A stretch of DNA of 64,000 nt from Owenia fusiformis. Taxonomy: Eukaryota > Annelida > Polychaeta > Sabellida > Oweniidae. Shown here piece by piece: positions 1 through 11,359 of the stretch. Under the pieces are notes generated by a model. It did no database searches and had not been told where the DNA came from. It was given only the letters and a program-made list of their open reading frames with translations. How positions within the stretch are numbered: position 1 is the first letter of the stretch; each line of letters begins with the position of its first letter. The stretch spans positions 9,876,218 through 9,940,217 of the forward strand of contig CAIIXF020000003.1 of NCBI GenBank assembly GCA_903813345.2. The letters are read 5' to 3'. Both the position numbers and the translations under genes were made by a program.

Positions 1-3000
1 TTTTCTTTGCCTTGTATCATAGCTATGATGATATTTTCGCTTATCGCTCTGTTATCGATAAAGCTCTTTGATACAATTAAACTGATATATTTTACCGTTA
101 CAATTGGAATGACAGTTTTAAATATAGCATCCATGTATCTGCTTATCCCACTGCTTCTAGTCCTAAGAATATACTCACTATGTCACAGGAAAATTAACCC
201 AAGGTTTTTGCTAGCCTTAATATGCATATTTTTAAGTGTTCCTTGATTAAGCGGCACTTATCTGCAACCTAATATCAATCAGCTCAAGCTTACATTATCA
301 AATGATGTACATCCTCACCCAGGGCCAGTCCCATATAAAGGTAACTTAAACATTTTATTCTCCAATATAAATAGTATTGGAGCCGATGCGGGTACTCGAT
401 TTGAATCCCTGAATGACCTAGTTAAGGAAATGAATGTATCAATTGTGGGACTTTGTGAGACTGGAAATTTGACCACTATATCAATCAAAGATAATTTCTT
501 GCTGAATGGATTTCATAATCCATTACACAATCAAAATAATCGAGGACTTTTGATCTATATAAACAACAACATTTTATGTAACGAAAGACCCGACTTGAAT
601 ACAAATTACTCCCTGTGGGCCGAACTGAGAATTAAACATAAAACCTTTTTGTATGAGTTTTTTATCGCTCACCCTCACAGTCAGTAAATGAGAGAGATGA
701 ATTTATGAAACTTTTGACAATGAACATAAAACAGGCAAAATCACGAAATGCAGATGGAATCATTTTGAATGGTGACTTCAACGCTAAATGTAAACAGTGG
801 TTTCTCAATGGGGATGAAGATAGAAACGGAAAAATTTTAAATGATATATTTTTTGATAATGATTTTGACCAGTTAATAAAAGAACCAACAAGAATCACAC
901 CAACATCTGCTACTTGCATTGATCTCACAGTCACTAATGTCCCAGGTCTTATAAATTCTTCGACTGTAATTGAACCTATAGGCTCATCAGACCATTGTTC
1001 AATTTTTACTCAACTCGATGTACTATTAAATAGAGAGGAAGATCAATTTAAACTTATTTGGAAATATGATACTGCAAATAAAGATGCTTTGAACCTTGAA
1101 ATTGAAAAAATAAACTGGGCTAATTTTTTTACTCAAAACCATGATATGAACACTTTAAATGATCAATTTACTGATACAATTCTTACTATCTTTAAAAAGC
1201 ATATCTCTCACAAAATGAAAAGAATTAAAGCGAATGATAGACCTTGGTTCAATGAGAGTATATCTCATGCGATTCAGAAAAAGAAAAAACTTTATGTTAA
1301 ATTCAAGAAAAGCAATCTTCCTGAACTTTATACAGCATATAAGAATCAGACTGAAGCTGTCAAGAACCTTATTTTAGAAACCAAAGCAAAATTTACATCA
1401 GATCAAATAGAAAGTCTAAATGGAGAAACACATGGAAGTGACAAATTTTGGCAACTTATAAAAAAGTTTTTAGGTAAAAAATTTAGCTCGCCTATTCCTA
1501 CCATAGAAAACCCTTTAACTGGAATTACCTGTTTGACCAGTCAGGAGAAAGCTACTGAATTTCAAAAATATTTCTCTAATATGTATCACTTAGAACCAGA
1601 TGCATTGAACAATAATATTCATTTTCCTGACAGATGCAATAACAAATTAGAGAACATTGACTTTGACCAACAGGAAATTATCTCTATAATTAAGGATCTT
1701 GACCCCTCAAAAGCAAATGGTCCAGATGGAGTTACAATAAAAATGCTCCAGCTATGCAGGAATACTATTTCTGTGCCACTTAATTTACTTTTTCATAAAA
1801 TTTTGACCACAGGTAATTTTCCCCAGAACTGGAAATTAGGGGATATCTGCCCAATATTTAAAAAGAATAATAAGAATGACATAAGAAATTATAGACCTAT
1901 ATCTCTTCTCAGTATTACTTCCAAAATATTAGAACGAATTGTCTACTCTAAGATGTACGAACACTTAATTGAAAATAACTTATTGTATAAATACCAGTCC
2001 GGTTTTTTGAAAGGGCACAGCAATGAGTTACAACTGTTAGCCATCCAAAACCTAATTTGGCGCAATTTTAGCGACGGCAATGATACACGTGCAATTTTTT
2101 GGGATATTTCGGCCGCGTTTGACCGTGTCCCCCATTACCTTCTTCTAAAAAAGTTGAAAGCGTATGGATTTTCAGGAAACTTATTAGTTTTTCTAAAATC
2201 TTATTTGACTGATAGGAGTGTCAAAGTAACTGTGAATGGCAAATGTTCTGACACCTCTCCTAACAACTACATAAACTGTTCTGTGCCTCAGGGAAGTATT
2301 CTTGGACCTTTGATGTTTCTCCTCTATATAAACGACTTACCGGACAACCTGACCTCAGAGTGCTTTATTTATGCAGACGACACCTCCCTCTTTGTACCTA
2401 CTTCCCCAAACAATCCGCAGTCTCATATACAAATTCAAAATGATCTAAAAAAATCGAAGCCTGGTCTAAACAGTGCAAACTAGATTTTAAACCAGAAAAG
2501 AGCAAAGAAATGACCTTTTCTAAGAAAAATAATCCAATCTATCCACCAGTTATCTTAAATGATAAACAAATTAAAAAAACTGACATTCATAAACACCTAG
2601 GCTTCATTTTTGATAAAAAATTAAGTGGGTCAGCACATATAAATTCTATCTGTGCAAAAATCCAAACAGCTCTTAACCCCTTAAAAGCACTTAAGGGTAG
2701 ACTAAAATCAAAACAATTAAATATTCTCTATACAGCTTATATTCAGTCCTTATTTGATTATTGTGATATCCTTTACGATTGTGCTCCTATTTGTGACCTT
2801 AACAGACTTGACAGTCTCCAGTACCATAGTCTCTGGTGCTCTCCCAGGCTCCAGCACTTCCAAAGTACTTAACATTTTGAACTGGTCCACCTTAACTGAG
2901 AGGAGGATCCTCCACTTTAAAACAATTATGTACAAAGCCGTGAACGATTTAACACCTATTTATATCTCAGATATATTTAGGCCATTCATAAACCCCCAAG

Positions 3001-3798
3001 CAAGATTGTTAAGGAAATCTCGAGATTTCACTATTCCTATTCACTATCCACATAAGTCTCCAATATACAAAATGATGAACCTATGGAATGATCCAGGATC
3101 TGTTCCCTTGGAACAAAAGCTCTTGCCAACTATTGCATCTTTTAAAAGAACACTTAAATTAAATTTGTTCCCTGGTGTTGTTTCAACAATTTGTTTAAAA
3201 TTAACTCGTCAACAAGAACTTTATCTGAATAGAGCCAGGGTAGATTTAATTTTAAAAGCCCAGCTCAAAGCCCACAATTGGAGCTCAGTTGAGTCATCAA
3301 ATTGTTTATGTGGTTCCCCCTAAACTTTTCCCCACTTCTTTTTCAAATGCCCTCTGAAAGAACAACAAAGAAATAAACTAATAACAGATACTTTAGGGAT
3401 TTATGGGGACTTATTAACTAATTTCAGAACTCAGCAAGACAAAATTCACTTTTTTCTTTTTGGGGATCCATCATTAACCCAATTAGAAATGGATAATCTA
3501 TTTTCACTGGTTGCGAATTATCTCATTGAAAACACAACCAGAATCTAAATATTTTCCTGCCTATGACCTGTTTCCATTTTTCAACATACTACCCCTCCCC
3601 CAGGATATCAGCAGCCCTCCTATCTTTTGTTTCATTGCAAGGCATTCTACCATTTACAGGTGACATCTAGGTTAAGATGAATATTGTACGTTATTGTTTA
3701 TTTATATAAGGGGACATCTTATGCTTACAGCGCTTTGCCCCTTGTAATTGTATCTAAATGACTTGTGCTTACAATAAATATGAAAGATGTTAAAAAAA
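1..3798 (+). mobile_element. Degraded CR1/Jockey-type LINE, 5' end outside window
   Basis: Non-LTR retrotransposon covering the start of the window. It shows the short motif NDVHPHPGP at about 301-327, which commonly precedes the endonuclease in CR1/Jockey-group elements, then an apurinic-type endonuclease, a reverse transcriptase and a C-terminal region. The 3' untranslated part runs from about 3550 to an A-rich end near 3798. Several frame breaks make it an inactive copy. The clade is assigned from motif style only, so CR1, L2 or a related Jockey-group lineage are all possible. Confidence 0.85.
7..3548 (+). pseudogene. LINE ORF2 endonuclease-reverse transcriptase, broken
   Basis: Copies the element RNA at a nicked target site when intact. 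The first segment (7-687) holds a hydrophobic stretch, an in-frame stop at 244-246 and the start of the endonuclease. A one-base loss near 655 moves the frame to the segment ending at 2483, which carries the endonuclease motif GDFNAK and the RT motifs SKANGPDG, AFDRVP, SVPQGSILGP and the catalytic YADDT (about 2371-2385). A run of seven A at 2447-2453 marks the next shift; others lie near 2830 and 3320. The C-terminal end has a CLCG...HFFFKC pattern like the zinc-binding tail of such elements and stops at 3546-3548. I give the breaks and do not rebuild the protein. Confidence 0.85.
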
Positions 3799-4919
3799 AC
3801 ATTTGACGAGATAAACCATTTGTGTCATATTGTGAAATTATTAAGTTTGCAATCGATTCAGGTCATAGTGTATTTTGGGTATTTTTGTGATAATCAATGG
3901 AAACTAATGGCCTCTATTGGGATCTGCTGATATCCTCATGTTAAGTCAATGATGCACAGCCCCGTGTAAGTCAATACAACCTTACTGAACTAAATGGCCC
4001 CTATCTCAGCCTATGTGTTCACGGTCGATATTCTCTCTTTTTTAATAAATTGGGGAAATTTGAAAATCCGTCGAAAAGTTTACATCCTGTAAATATCGAG
4101 AGGCTGGATTATTCAAAGGATTCACGACAGGCCATTTTATAAGAATATGCTTTCACCAATACTTGACTAGTTCATTTATTAATCTGAGTGTTCTCTTTGC
4201 CGTGATTGGGTTTAACTTCCGTGCGATGCTTTCATTGGTTGCAAATTCTCACTATTAGTTATTAATAAAACGCGCATTGAATTCCATGCGCTGCCATAGG
4301 CCACCATTAATTTTTTGCGTTTAGGGGCAAATAGGCACGGATGATAACCAAGGGCGGGCCACAAGATATGTCAGATAAGAAATAAGGCCCAGACTAGGTT
4401 TAACTTGTTGAACAAATACTTGACCGAGTCAATCAAAATACAAACATCAATGTTTATTCAACCGATGCTTTGGCATTCACCAATACTGAATCCAAATATC
4501 AATTTTTACCATTTATTATGACATACGATATAGACATTATAACAACAAAAGGTATAATTGATTTATCAAAATAAAAGATTCCCTTTTATAAATGTGTCGC
4601 AATCTATAGATCACTAAAACTGCACAAACAGCAAGATGTCCTTGTACTTGTGTACATAGGACATCAACCTTTGTACCCTTGAGTATTTTTCTGGGATCAC
4701 GCCTCTGTGAACAACACCAAAACCCGCGTTCGATTTCCTACACGCCATGCGTTACTTTTAAAAGATGAGGCGCACGTTAAATCTAATAAACAAAAATATG
4801 AACTCAATTTAAGGTTGATTACATTTACTATGTCTCATAGAAGTTAAAATGCCAATAATATGTCGATCGATTTCCGATTTCCATTCACCAATATAGATTG
4901 AGATCAATGTTCTGGTTTT
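3799..4919. other. Intergenic, no gene seen
   Basis: AT-rich sequence with stops in all frames. I see no domain, RNA gene or clear repeat. It would hold the promoter and 5' UTR of the PAN gene that follows, but no convincing TATA box stands out. Confidence 0.5.
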
Positions 4920-7900
4920 GTGATGTTTCTTATACAGAACGCATCAACAAAGATGACAGGCAAGATGCTTAATTTGTGTATGACGTCGGTGTCAATTTGG
5001 ATCCTAATCAGGGTAAGTAAAAATGATTATATATTAGATTTTGATACATTTTGTATATGTCCATGTAGTCTCTGTGTATGTAAATTTGCTATACTGTATA
5101 TTTAACTACATGTATATTATCATGTTTTCTCATATGATTATTCCAATCTTTTTCCCAATAAATAGAGTCATTTTTTATCATTAAAACACATGCAATATAA
5201 TTTTGTAACATCGTTTAATTAAAACCAACAACTGTTATGCATGAATCCATGTATTTACATCATAGTTCCCCGGATAAAGAAATTATAAATTGTACACCTT
5301 TATGGTTTTTCCAATTTTTGATAATGCACTGATATACCCCCCATGGGTATCTAGTGGGTACATGTAACACTTGATTATAATTATATTAGATAAATAAATA
5401 AAAAAATAAGAGAAGTGCAAATATAAATTTTTTAATTGGTACAGGCTGGTGAAAATTTTATTAGACGTGTCTTTCAAACAATAGCTACGGTGCATCAATT
5501 TTTGATGTCAACAAATAAGAAACGAATTGACTTTTTAGTAACTTTTAAGTTACTTCTTGACTTTACAATTTTATTTACACAATACTAGTATAATTTTATC
5601 TTTTTATTTTATAGATTGGCGATTTCCAAGCAGTAGCATATGGTGAGCTTTTATAATCGACACATTCGCCATAAAATAATTTACTCTTCGTGTATGCATG
5701 TAAAGGCGTGTTGTTATGTTTTCACACATAGCAATGCAAGGTGTATCCGATTCCAGCCAATCAGAACAGAGTATTCACATAATTTACAGTGTGTGAAAGA
5801 TCAATAACACATGCAAGGTCACCAGATCAACAGTTGTAACGGTGATGATTGGACTTCTCACATTGGATTTGATGACTTGCCAACTTGACCCTTGCAAAAA
5901 TGTCATTTAAAATGTGTTCTTTTAGTGATTTTGTTCCTTTTAGATAATTTTAAAGAAAATATTTTGCAATGTGTGTTAAGAATTTAAGCCCAAGACTCAA
6001 TGCATTGTAGGTGCTTCATTCGGTTCCACTCAGGCGTTGTTTCCTAAACTTTGCATTCCCGCTGCTCGGTCATGCAAAAATTTGGAAACAACACCTTCCT
6101 GATATGATTCAGAAAACAATGCACTGAGTCCAGGACTTAAATCCTTTAATAAGATTGAGTAAAGTAAAATGCATTTTTAGAGTACATTATCATTGAATAT
6201 TATCTATAATGTTTCAAAGTCACGGGGGATAAGCAAAACGAGGGCGAAGCCACGGACTGCGACTCGCGTAACTTTACACCGCAGCCCAGCGCCAAAATGG
6301 AGGGACATCCGGCAGTGCCTTCTGCTTCTTCCGACAAAATAGAGAAATCCAGGTATTTTAAATGCTATCGTAGTGTCTAATCGGTGACCAAAATATTACT
6401 CTGTATCTACTGTTGGTCTGTAGATAAGAAAATAAGCAGTTGTCCAGATCAAGCTTAAACAGTAGCAAAGTTCTGATTTTACCTGTAATATATGTGCATA
6501 TTATTTAATTTACTATACATTTGAAAGGAGTTTTAACACGTTTCTGATATCTAAAGGTTAGTTGAGACTCCGAGTATAATTCGTGAAAATGATTTGATAA
6601 TAGAATGTGTTCATGAGGAGAAAATTAGATTCAAACTGCGCATTCATAGTGGACGCAGTCCAGTAAACAAAGCTATTTCAACAACGCAACACAGCCTCCA
6701 TTGATATTCTAAGCAACGCAGTCCAGCCGCGAACACGAAATAAATAAGATAGTGTAAACTATATTCCTACGCTATTATTGTTTCAGGAAAAGAAAGTCAG
6801 CATCCAGATTATCATTCAAAGTTACGTTGATTTACATATATCTATTACCTGAATAAATGTCCCAAATTGCTATATTGTATCGTTTAAGACCTAGAAATTT
6901 GGCAATTCAATAGCGTATTTGGCAGAAAAGTCGAGCGCAAGATGACAACGTAATATGTTTATTACAAACCAATTTGTGGATAGGGTTAAATATATAGATA
7001 ATTGGATAGTGGTGAGACTTTTTATAAGAAGTAGAAATGCGAAACAATTAACTTTTTGATGATGCAATAAAAGCTGTTGGGGGAAGGGTACATTAACTAG
7101 TATTTAAGATATCAGGAAAATATCAAATAATTGGAGAGTTGGTGAGTTAATGTAATTTTGGATGATCTTTCCAACAGTCCATCAATATTGCTAGCTACCA
7201 TAAATTCATGATTTCAACTGTATTTGACAGCTTGTACATATTTGCAGAATGGATTGAGACACGATGTAGGTCTATTAAATAGCCCTTTATATTCAATTTT
7301 GTCCAAAGTTGCTCCATTTCGGCCACACCTGTACACACATTGTGCTATCTACCTTTGGCTGTGATTGCGTTCAGCTTCAGATATAAAGCAACACTGAGTC
7401 GCGGACTGCGTTGGGCAGATGGATGGACTGCGGCTATTATAAATTCCAATTTTCTATGTAATTGTACGTTTTCCGCTTACCAAATATCACACGAAGATGT
7501 AATTGTAACAACAGAACATGAATAATTATATTAATTCGATGTCATTTCTGATTCCTTTGTTTAAATCGGTATATTAGGGACAAATATTGACAAAATTACA
7601 TTTTTTGTGGCAGATTTCGAATTCATTTGTGTTCATGCTAAACTATTGGACAGCCGAGCACCAAGAATGCCATTGCAGGTGGAGTATGAATATGTTGATC
7701 ACCGACTGGAACATACTAGCTATTGTGTAGAATATCCAAACCAATAATCTACCCCAAATCCTAACATGCCTTCCAAATTAAGTTTGGACTTACCGCCATT
7801 GTTCAGCTATAATGCGTTGTAACCTCGTTTTGAATTACGCGAGTCGCAGTCCGTGGCTTCGCCCTCGTTTTGCTTATCCCCCGTGAAAGTCGTATTTAAA

Positions 7901-9769
7901 GGCAAAATCAGATCTATAGGGGTGAAAAAATTACAAGCAACATGTACAATTGACCCATTAATCTATTCTTTACAATCTCAAATACAATATCTCCAAAAAG
8001 ATTCATGATGTGTTATAAATTGGTGAAGTTATTATGGATTCAAAGTTTAAAAATGGGTGAAAAATGTTTAAATTCTCCCAAATAATAAGAATGGTAACCA
8101 TTCTTATAGAAAAATGACACCTTATTGTAAAAATCTTTAGTTTTCCTGAAATAAAGTGTGCACTTTGGGGATTTTTAGAAAATAGACATGACAAGGAATG
8201 ACATGAGCCAGAAATTTTCTAAAATTGAAACAATTTTTTGTTGGCCTGCTGGCTAGATCTGATTCTCTCTTTAAGTATAGATTCAGACATGTATTCAAAA
8301 ATGGAGATGGAGAGGAATGTCATATAAAATTGGTGAAAATAATTTGATTTGTATGACAGCAATTGATCTTGAAGTTTACGATTTAAAATATAATCAGAAT
8401 GCATTGCTTAATGACAAAGTGAGATCATATGAAGTGAAAACAGATCCAAACTAGTTTTATATTTGAATTTCAGATCCATCCAATAACTGGGCGGATATTA
8501 TTGATGCATGCATAATCGACTATAATGACGTGATTTACACGAACATAAATTCCTTAGAAGAATGCAAACAGTTATGTTTGGAGGAAACCTCTATCATATG
8601 CGGGTCTGTGGAGTATGGCATTGAAGGTGGTTCCCATTCGAAAAATTGTCAGCTCTCGACTATGTATTCAGCGACTGTCACTCTCGCAATACCATGTGGC
8701 CATGATATTCTATACTCAGAAAGGATTCAAGGTTAGCCAATAGAAATCTATTTTCTCTCGTATTTTCTCTCCGTGTTAGTCTTAAAAAGTGGATAATTTC
8801 ACCCGTTTGAGAGAATTTTTGTTGAATTAACCAACGGGAATTGCTTGTCCCATTTGGGGGACTTTATAAGACTTATTTTCCACACCGTCACTACTCTTTC
8901 ATATTTATGTCTCAAATCATATCAATTCTATACACATTCTCGTTTATCCGTTCAATAAATTCATCTGAATATCGGTGTAACATATCAGGACATTGATTTG
9001 TGATAAAAACGACAAATGGAGGTATTCAAAGGCCTTGAAATCCAGCGAAACATCCTTCTAGGAATCAATTTTCTTGTCAATAAGGATTGATTTTAGATAT
9101 GGCAAGTAATATGTTTTTACTGGTTGAGGCTGAACAAACCCATTTTTAATAAATGAGTATTTCAGAATCGCGATCTGACGCATAATAATGATATATCCAT
9201 ATCCCTATACAATAATCATAAAGGTAGTAAATGCTCATTTTCCCAGAATACCACTGGTTAATTACCTCTTGAAAGGTATGGTAAGGTAAAGATGGGTTAA
9301 GGTTACATCCATTTAACAAAGTCAACGTAGATTAGACGAGACAAAATGGGCTTGCTCGATGAATTTGACAAACCCATACCATAATATGCATGTCCTATAC
9401 TTAATGATGGGGATGTTATCCAATCCTTTGAGAGCATCATAGACCTTGGTACGTCTTATGCAGTCAACTATATCATCAACCTCTATATATTTTTCAGGTT
9501 ATAGACGGAAAGAGTTGATTGCTTACCTGCGACACCCTGGAAAAAGGCTTGAAAACCACATTGTGCAACTGGGATCGTTTAGCTCACCATTGGAATGTGC
9601 AGAATTGTGTAGCACTTACTTCATCTGTGTTGCTTTTAATTTCAACAAAAACAATGTCGCCGACAATTGTCAATTATTGTCTCAGAAGATGGATGTCTCA
9701 GCCCAAAGCGACGTGCTTGCGGATGCAAACTGGAGCTATTATGAGATTACTAACAGTGTTTTGGAATAA
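4920..9769 (+). CDS. Secreted protein with two PAN/apple-type domains
   Basis: Predicted extracellular binding protein of about 216 residues. Proposed exons: 4920-5012 (signal peptide; the hydrophobic part is around MLNLCMTSVSIWILIR), a 28-nt microexon 5615-5642, 8474-8731 (PAN domain 1) and 9498-9769 (PAN domain 2 and TAA stop). Intron phases run 0, 1, 1, so the PAN 1 exon is a symmetric 1-1 exon, as is usual for shuffled extracellular modules. PAN signs are the pairs EECKQLC...ICGSVEY...NCQL in domain 1 and ECAELC...ICVAFNF...NCQL in domain 2. PAN/apple folds bind proteins or sugars; the ligand here is unknown. The start could be Met at 4920, 4953 or 4965. PAN exons are well supported; the first two exons rest on splice sites and phase only. 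Confidence 0.65.
5983..6141. repeat. Palindromic MITE-like element in PAN gene intron
   Basis: About 80-base arms read as imperfect inverted copies of each other: outer ends 5983 onward against the complement of the stretch ending at 6141, and inner parts around 6032-6055 against 6073-6098. There is no coding potential. It lies in the second intron of the PAN gene, just before the larger terminal-inverted-repeat element. Confidence 0.6.
6216..7890. mobile_element. Transib-like non-autonomous DNA transposon with 51-bp TIRs
   Basis: The ends 6221-6271 and 7835-7885 are perfect 51-base inverted repeats starting CACGGGGGATAAGC. They are flanked by the 5-base direct repeat AAAGT at 6216-6220 and 7886-7890. 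CAC-initial termini with a 5-bp target duplication are the hallmark of Transib and RAG-like transposons; other DNA superfamilies normally give 2, 3, 4, 8 or 9 bp. The word GGACTGCG or its complement recurs inside near both ends (about 6650-6730 and 7395-7435). I see no transposase, so this copy would depend on another. It lies in the intron of the PAN gene. Confidence 0.75.
7929..8205 (+). repeat. Dispersed repeat, copy 1
   Basis: Diverged direct copy of 24810-25080; shared words include attacaagcaacatgt, a middle portion with ggattcaaagt, and the stretch aaaatctttagtttt. No coding potential. It is probably a fragment of an unclassified transposon. Confidence 0.6.
8940..9070 (+). repeat. Diverged duplicate of the region after the esterase stop
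   Basis: Aligns in direct orientation with 11117-11250 (shared core tttatccgttcaataaat and aagccttgaaa-like segments). One copy is in the last intron of the PAN gene, the other just beyond the stop codon of the minus-strand esterase. It is either a local duplication or a short dispersed repeat. Confidence 0.45.
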
Positions 9770-11359
9770 GAAACACTTAATCACTTCATTTTTATATTGG
9801 CATGACCATGACATTATCTTGCTTCACTATCAAACAAAAACAACCAACCAATGTTTTTCTTTATTTAAAGGTAAAATACCTTTTGATCCCCCATGTTTAG
9901 AAATATAAGTAGCGGATTTTCCCTTTGTTGAACCTGAAAACGTATCAATTTAAAAAAAAAAGTTAGCAAATTTAATTGCCTACTTAACTTGTTTTTTGCA
10001 AGGACCCGGATGGATGGATATTCTGTCATATAACTTGTGGCAAACCTACAATTTCCCATTGGTTAACATGGGGATGTCGATATTCAAAAATTTATCATCA
10101 ATTTTCGACCTATTGTAATTGAGTAAACAATTAAGGAAATATGGATGTATTGGAAATAAAGTCAAATTACGTTTCCATCAATAGTATAAGTATTTCCATC
10201 GCAGGTTAAGTTAATACAAATTCTAAGGTAAAGATGCCTTAACACGTAGTCTAATGAGGGAGCTAAGGTTGCCAAACTTATGAAGGGAAGCTTAACACTC
10301 CTTAAACCATTACTCCTATACCATAGCATAGGGTCATCTATTTCCATGATACAAATTGACTCAACCTTACGAGCATCATGCTCGATGGATAGATTTTTCA
10401 TGTCTACATGTACATAATTTTGTTATAATCTGTATATTTATTTTATATTTCTGTACATATAAGTTGTATCTCCATTTAATGATGGGCAATAACAATATAC
10501 AATACCATACATAAGGTATTAACTGTGCAACATTTCACTGTGGAATGTTCCCTTTTCATCGAGAGGATATTGTGATTCTGATATATTATACCAAGAAAGG
10601 ATACAAAGTAAATCAATGTAAACATTTCTCGAGTGTTTTTGTATCAACACAAATTAGCATTTTGCTATAATTTGCAATAAACATTTTTATATCCAGAAAA
10701 CAGCAATATATTGCAAAGGAAATACCTCCGTCCCAAATGAATTGGTGATCCAAAAATTTGTCTTCAGATGATTTAATTTTAAAAGCTATAAATCAAAAGT
10801 TTTATTGCAATTTATTTCAAAAATGTTAAAATCGAATGCACTGACTTTAGTGGTTAACGTTTCATAGAACTTGTACGTTAATATGTAATATTTGCCTCAA
10901 ATTGTTCCCCCCCCTTGGAAACCTAATTACACGTATTCCCATCGCATTCATATTCAATCAGGCAAACAAGGCCACTGATGTGAAAATAGCTGATAGGGGA
11001 CGACAATCTCACACGCATGCGCCCTTCAAAAGAATATTCATTTTACTTCCTTATTACAAACCTGTTAATTTCCATCTCAAATAATATCTCTGTTGTTAAG
11101 GCTACAAAACATCATCATTTATCCGTTCAATAAATCTATGTGAATACCAGTGTCAAAGAAACGTATCGTAAAACATCGATTAATGATAAAAATAACCAAC
11201 AAGCCTTGAAAATCGAACCAAAGCTGAAACCTAGGATTTAATTCTACCCTTACTATATTAATTAATTTCGCATTATCTCCATGCAAATTCTCTACACCTT
11301 TCTTCATTTCCTCAAGAATTTTTCCTGAAATTAATGTTTCTGGTGAATGTTTCTGTGAT
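9770..11359. other. Intergenic between convergent genes
   Basis: Separates the PAN gene (+) from the esterase (-), so it must hold both 3' UTRs. It contains the partner of the 8940-9070 repeat at 11117-11250. Nothing else is recognisable. Confidence 0.5.

Noticed and set aside
6221-7885. RAG1 or Transib transposase inside the CAC-ended element
   Set aside because: No frame of useful length and no acidic catalytic motifs are seen; only the ends support the assignment.
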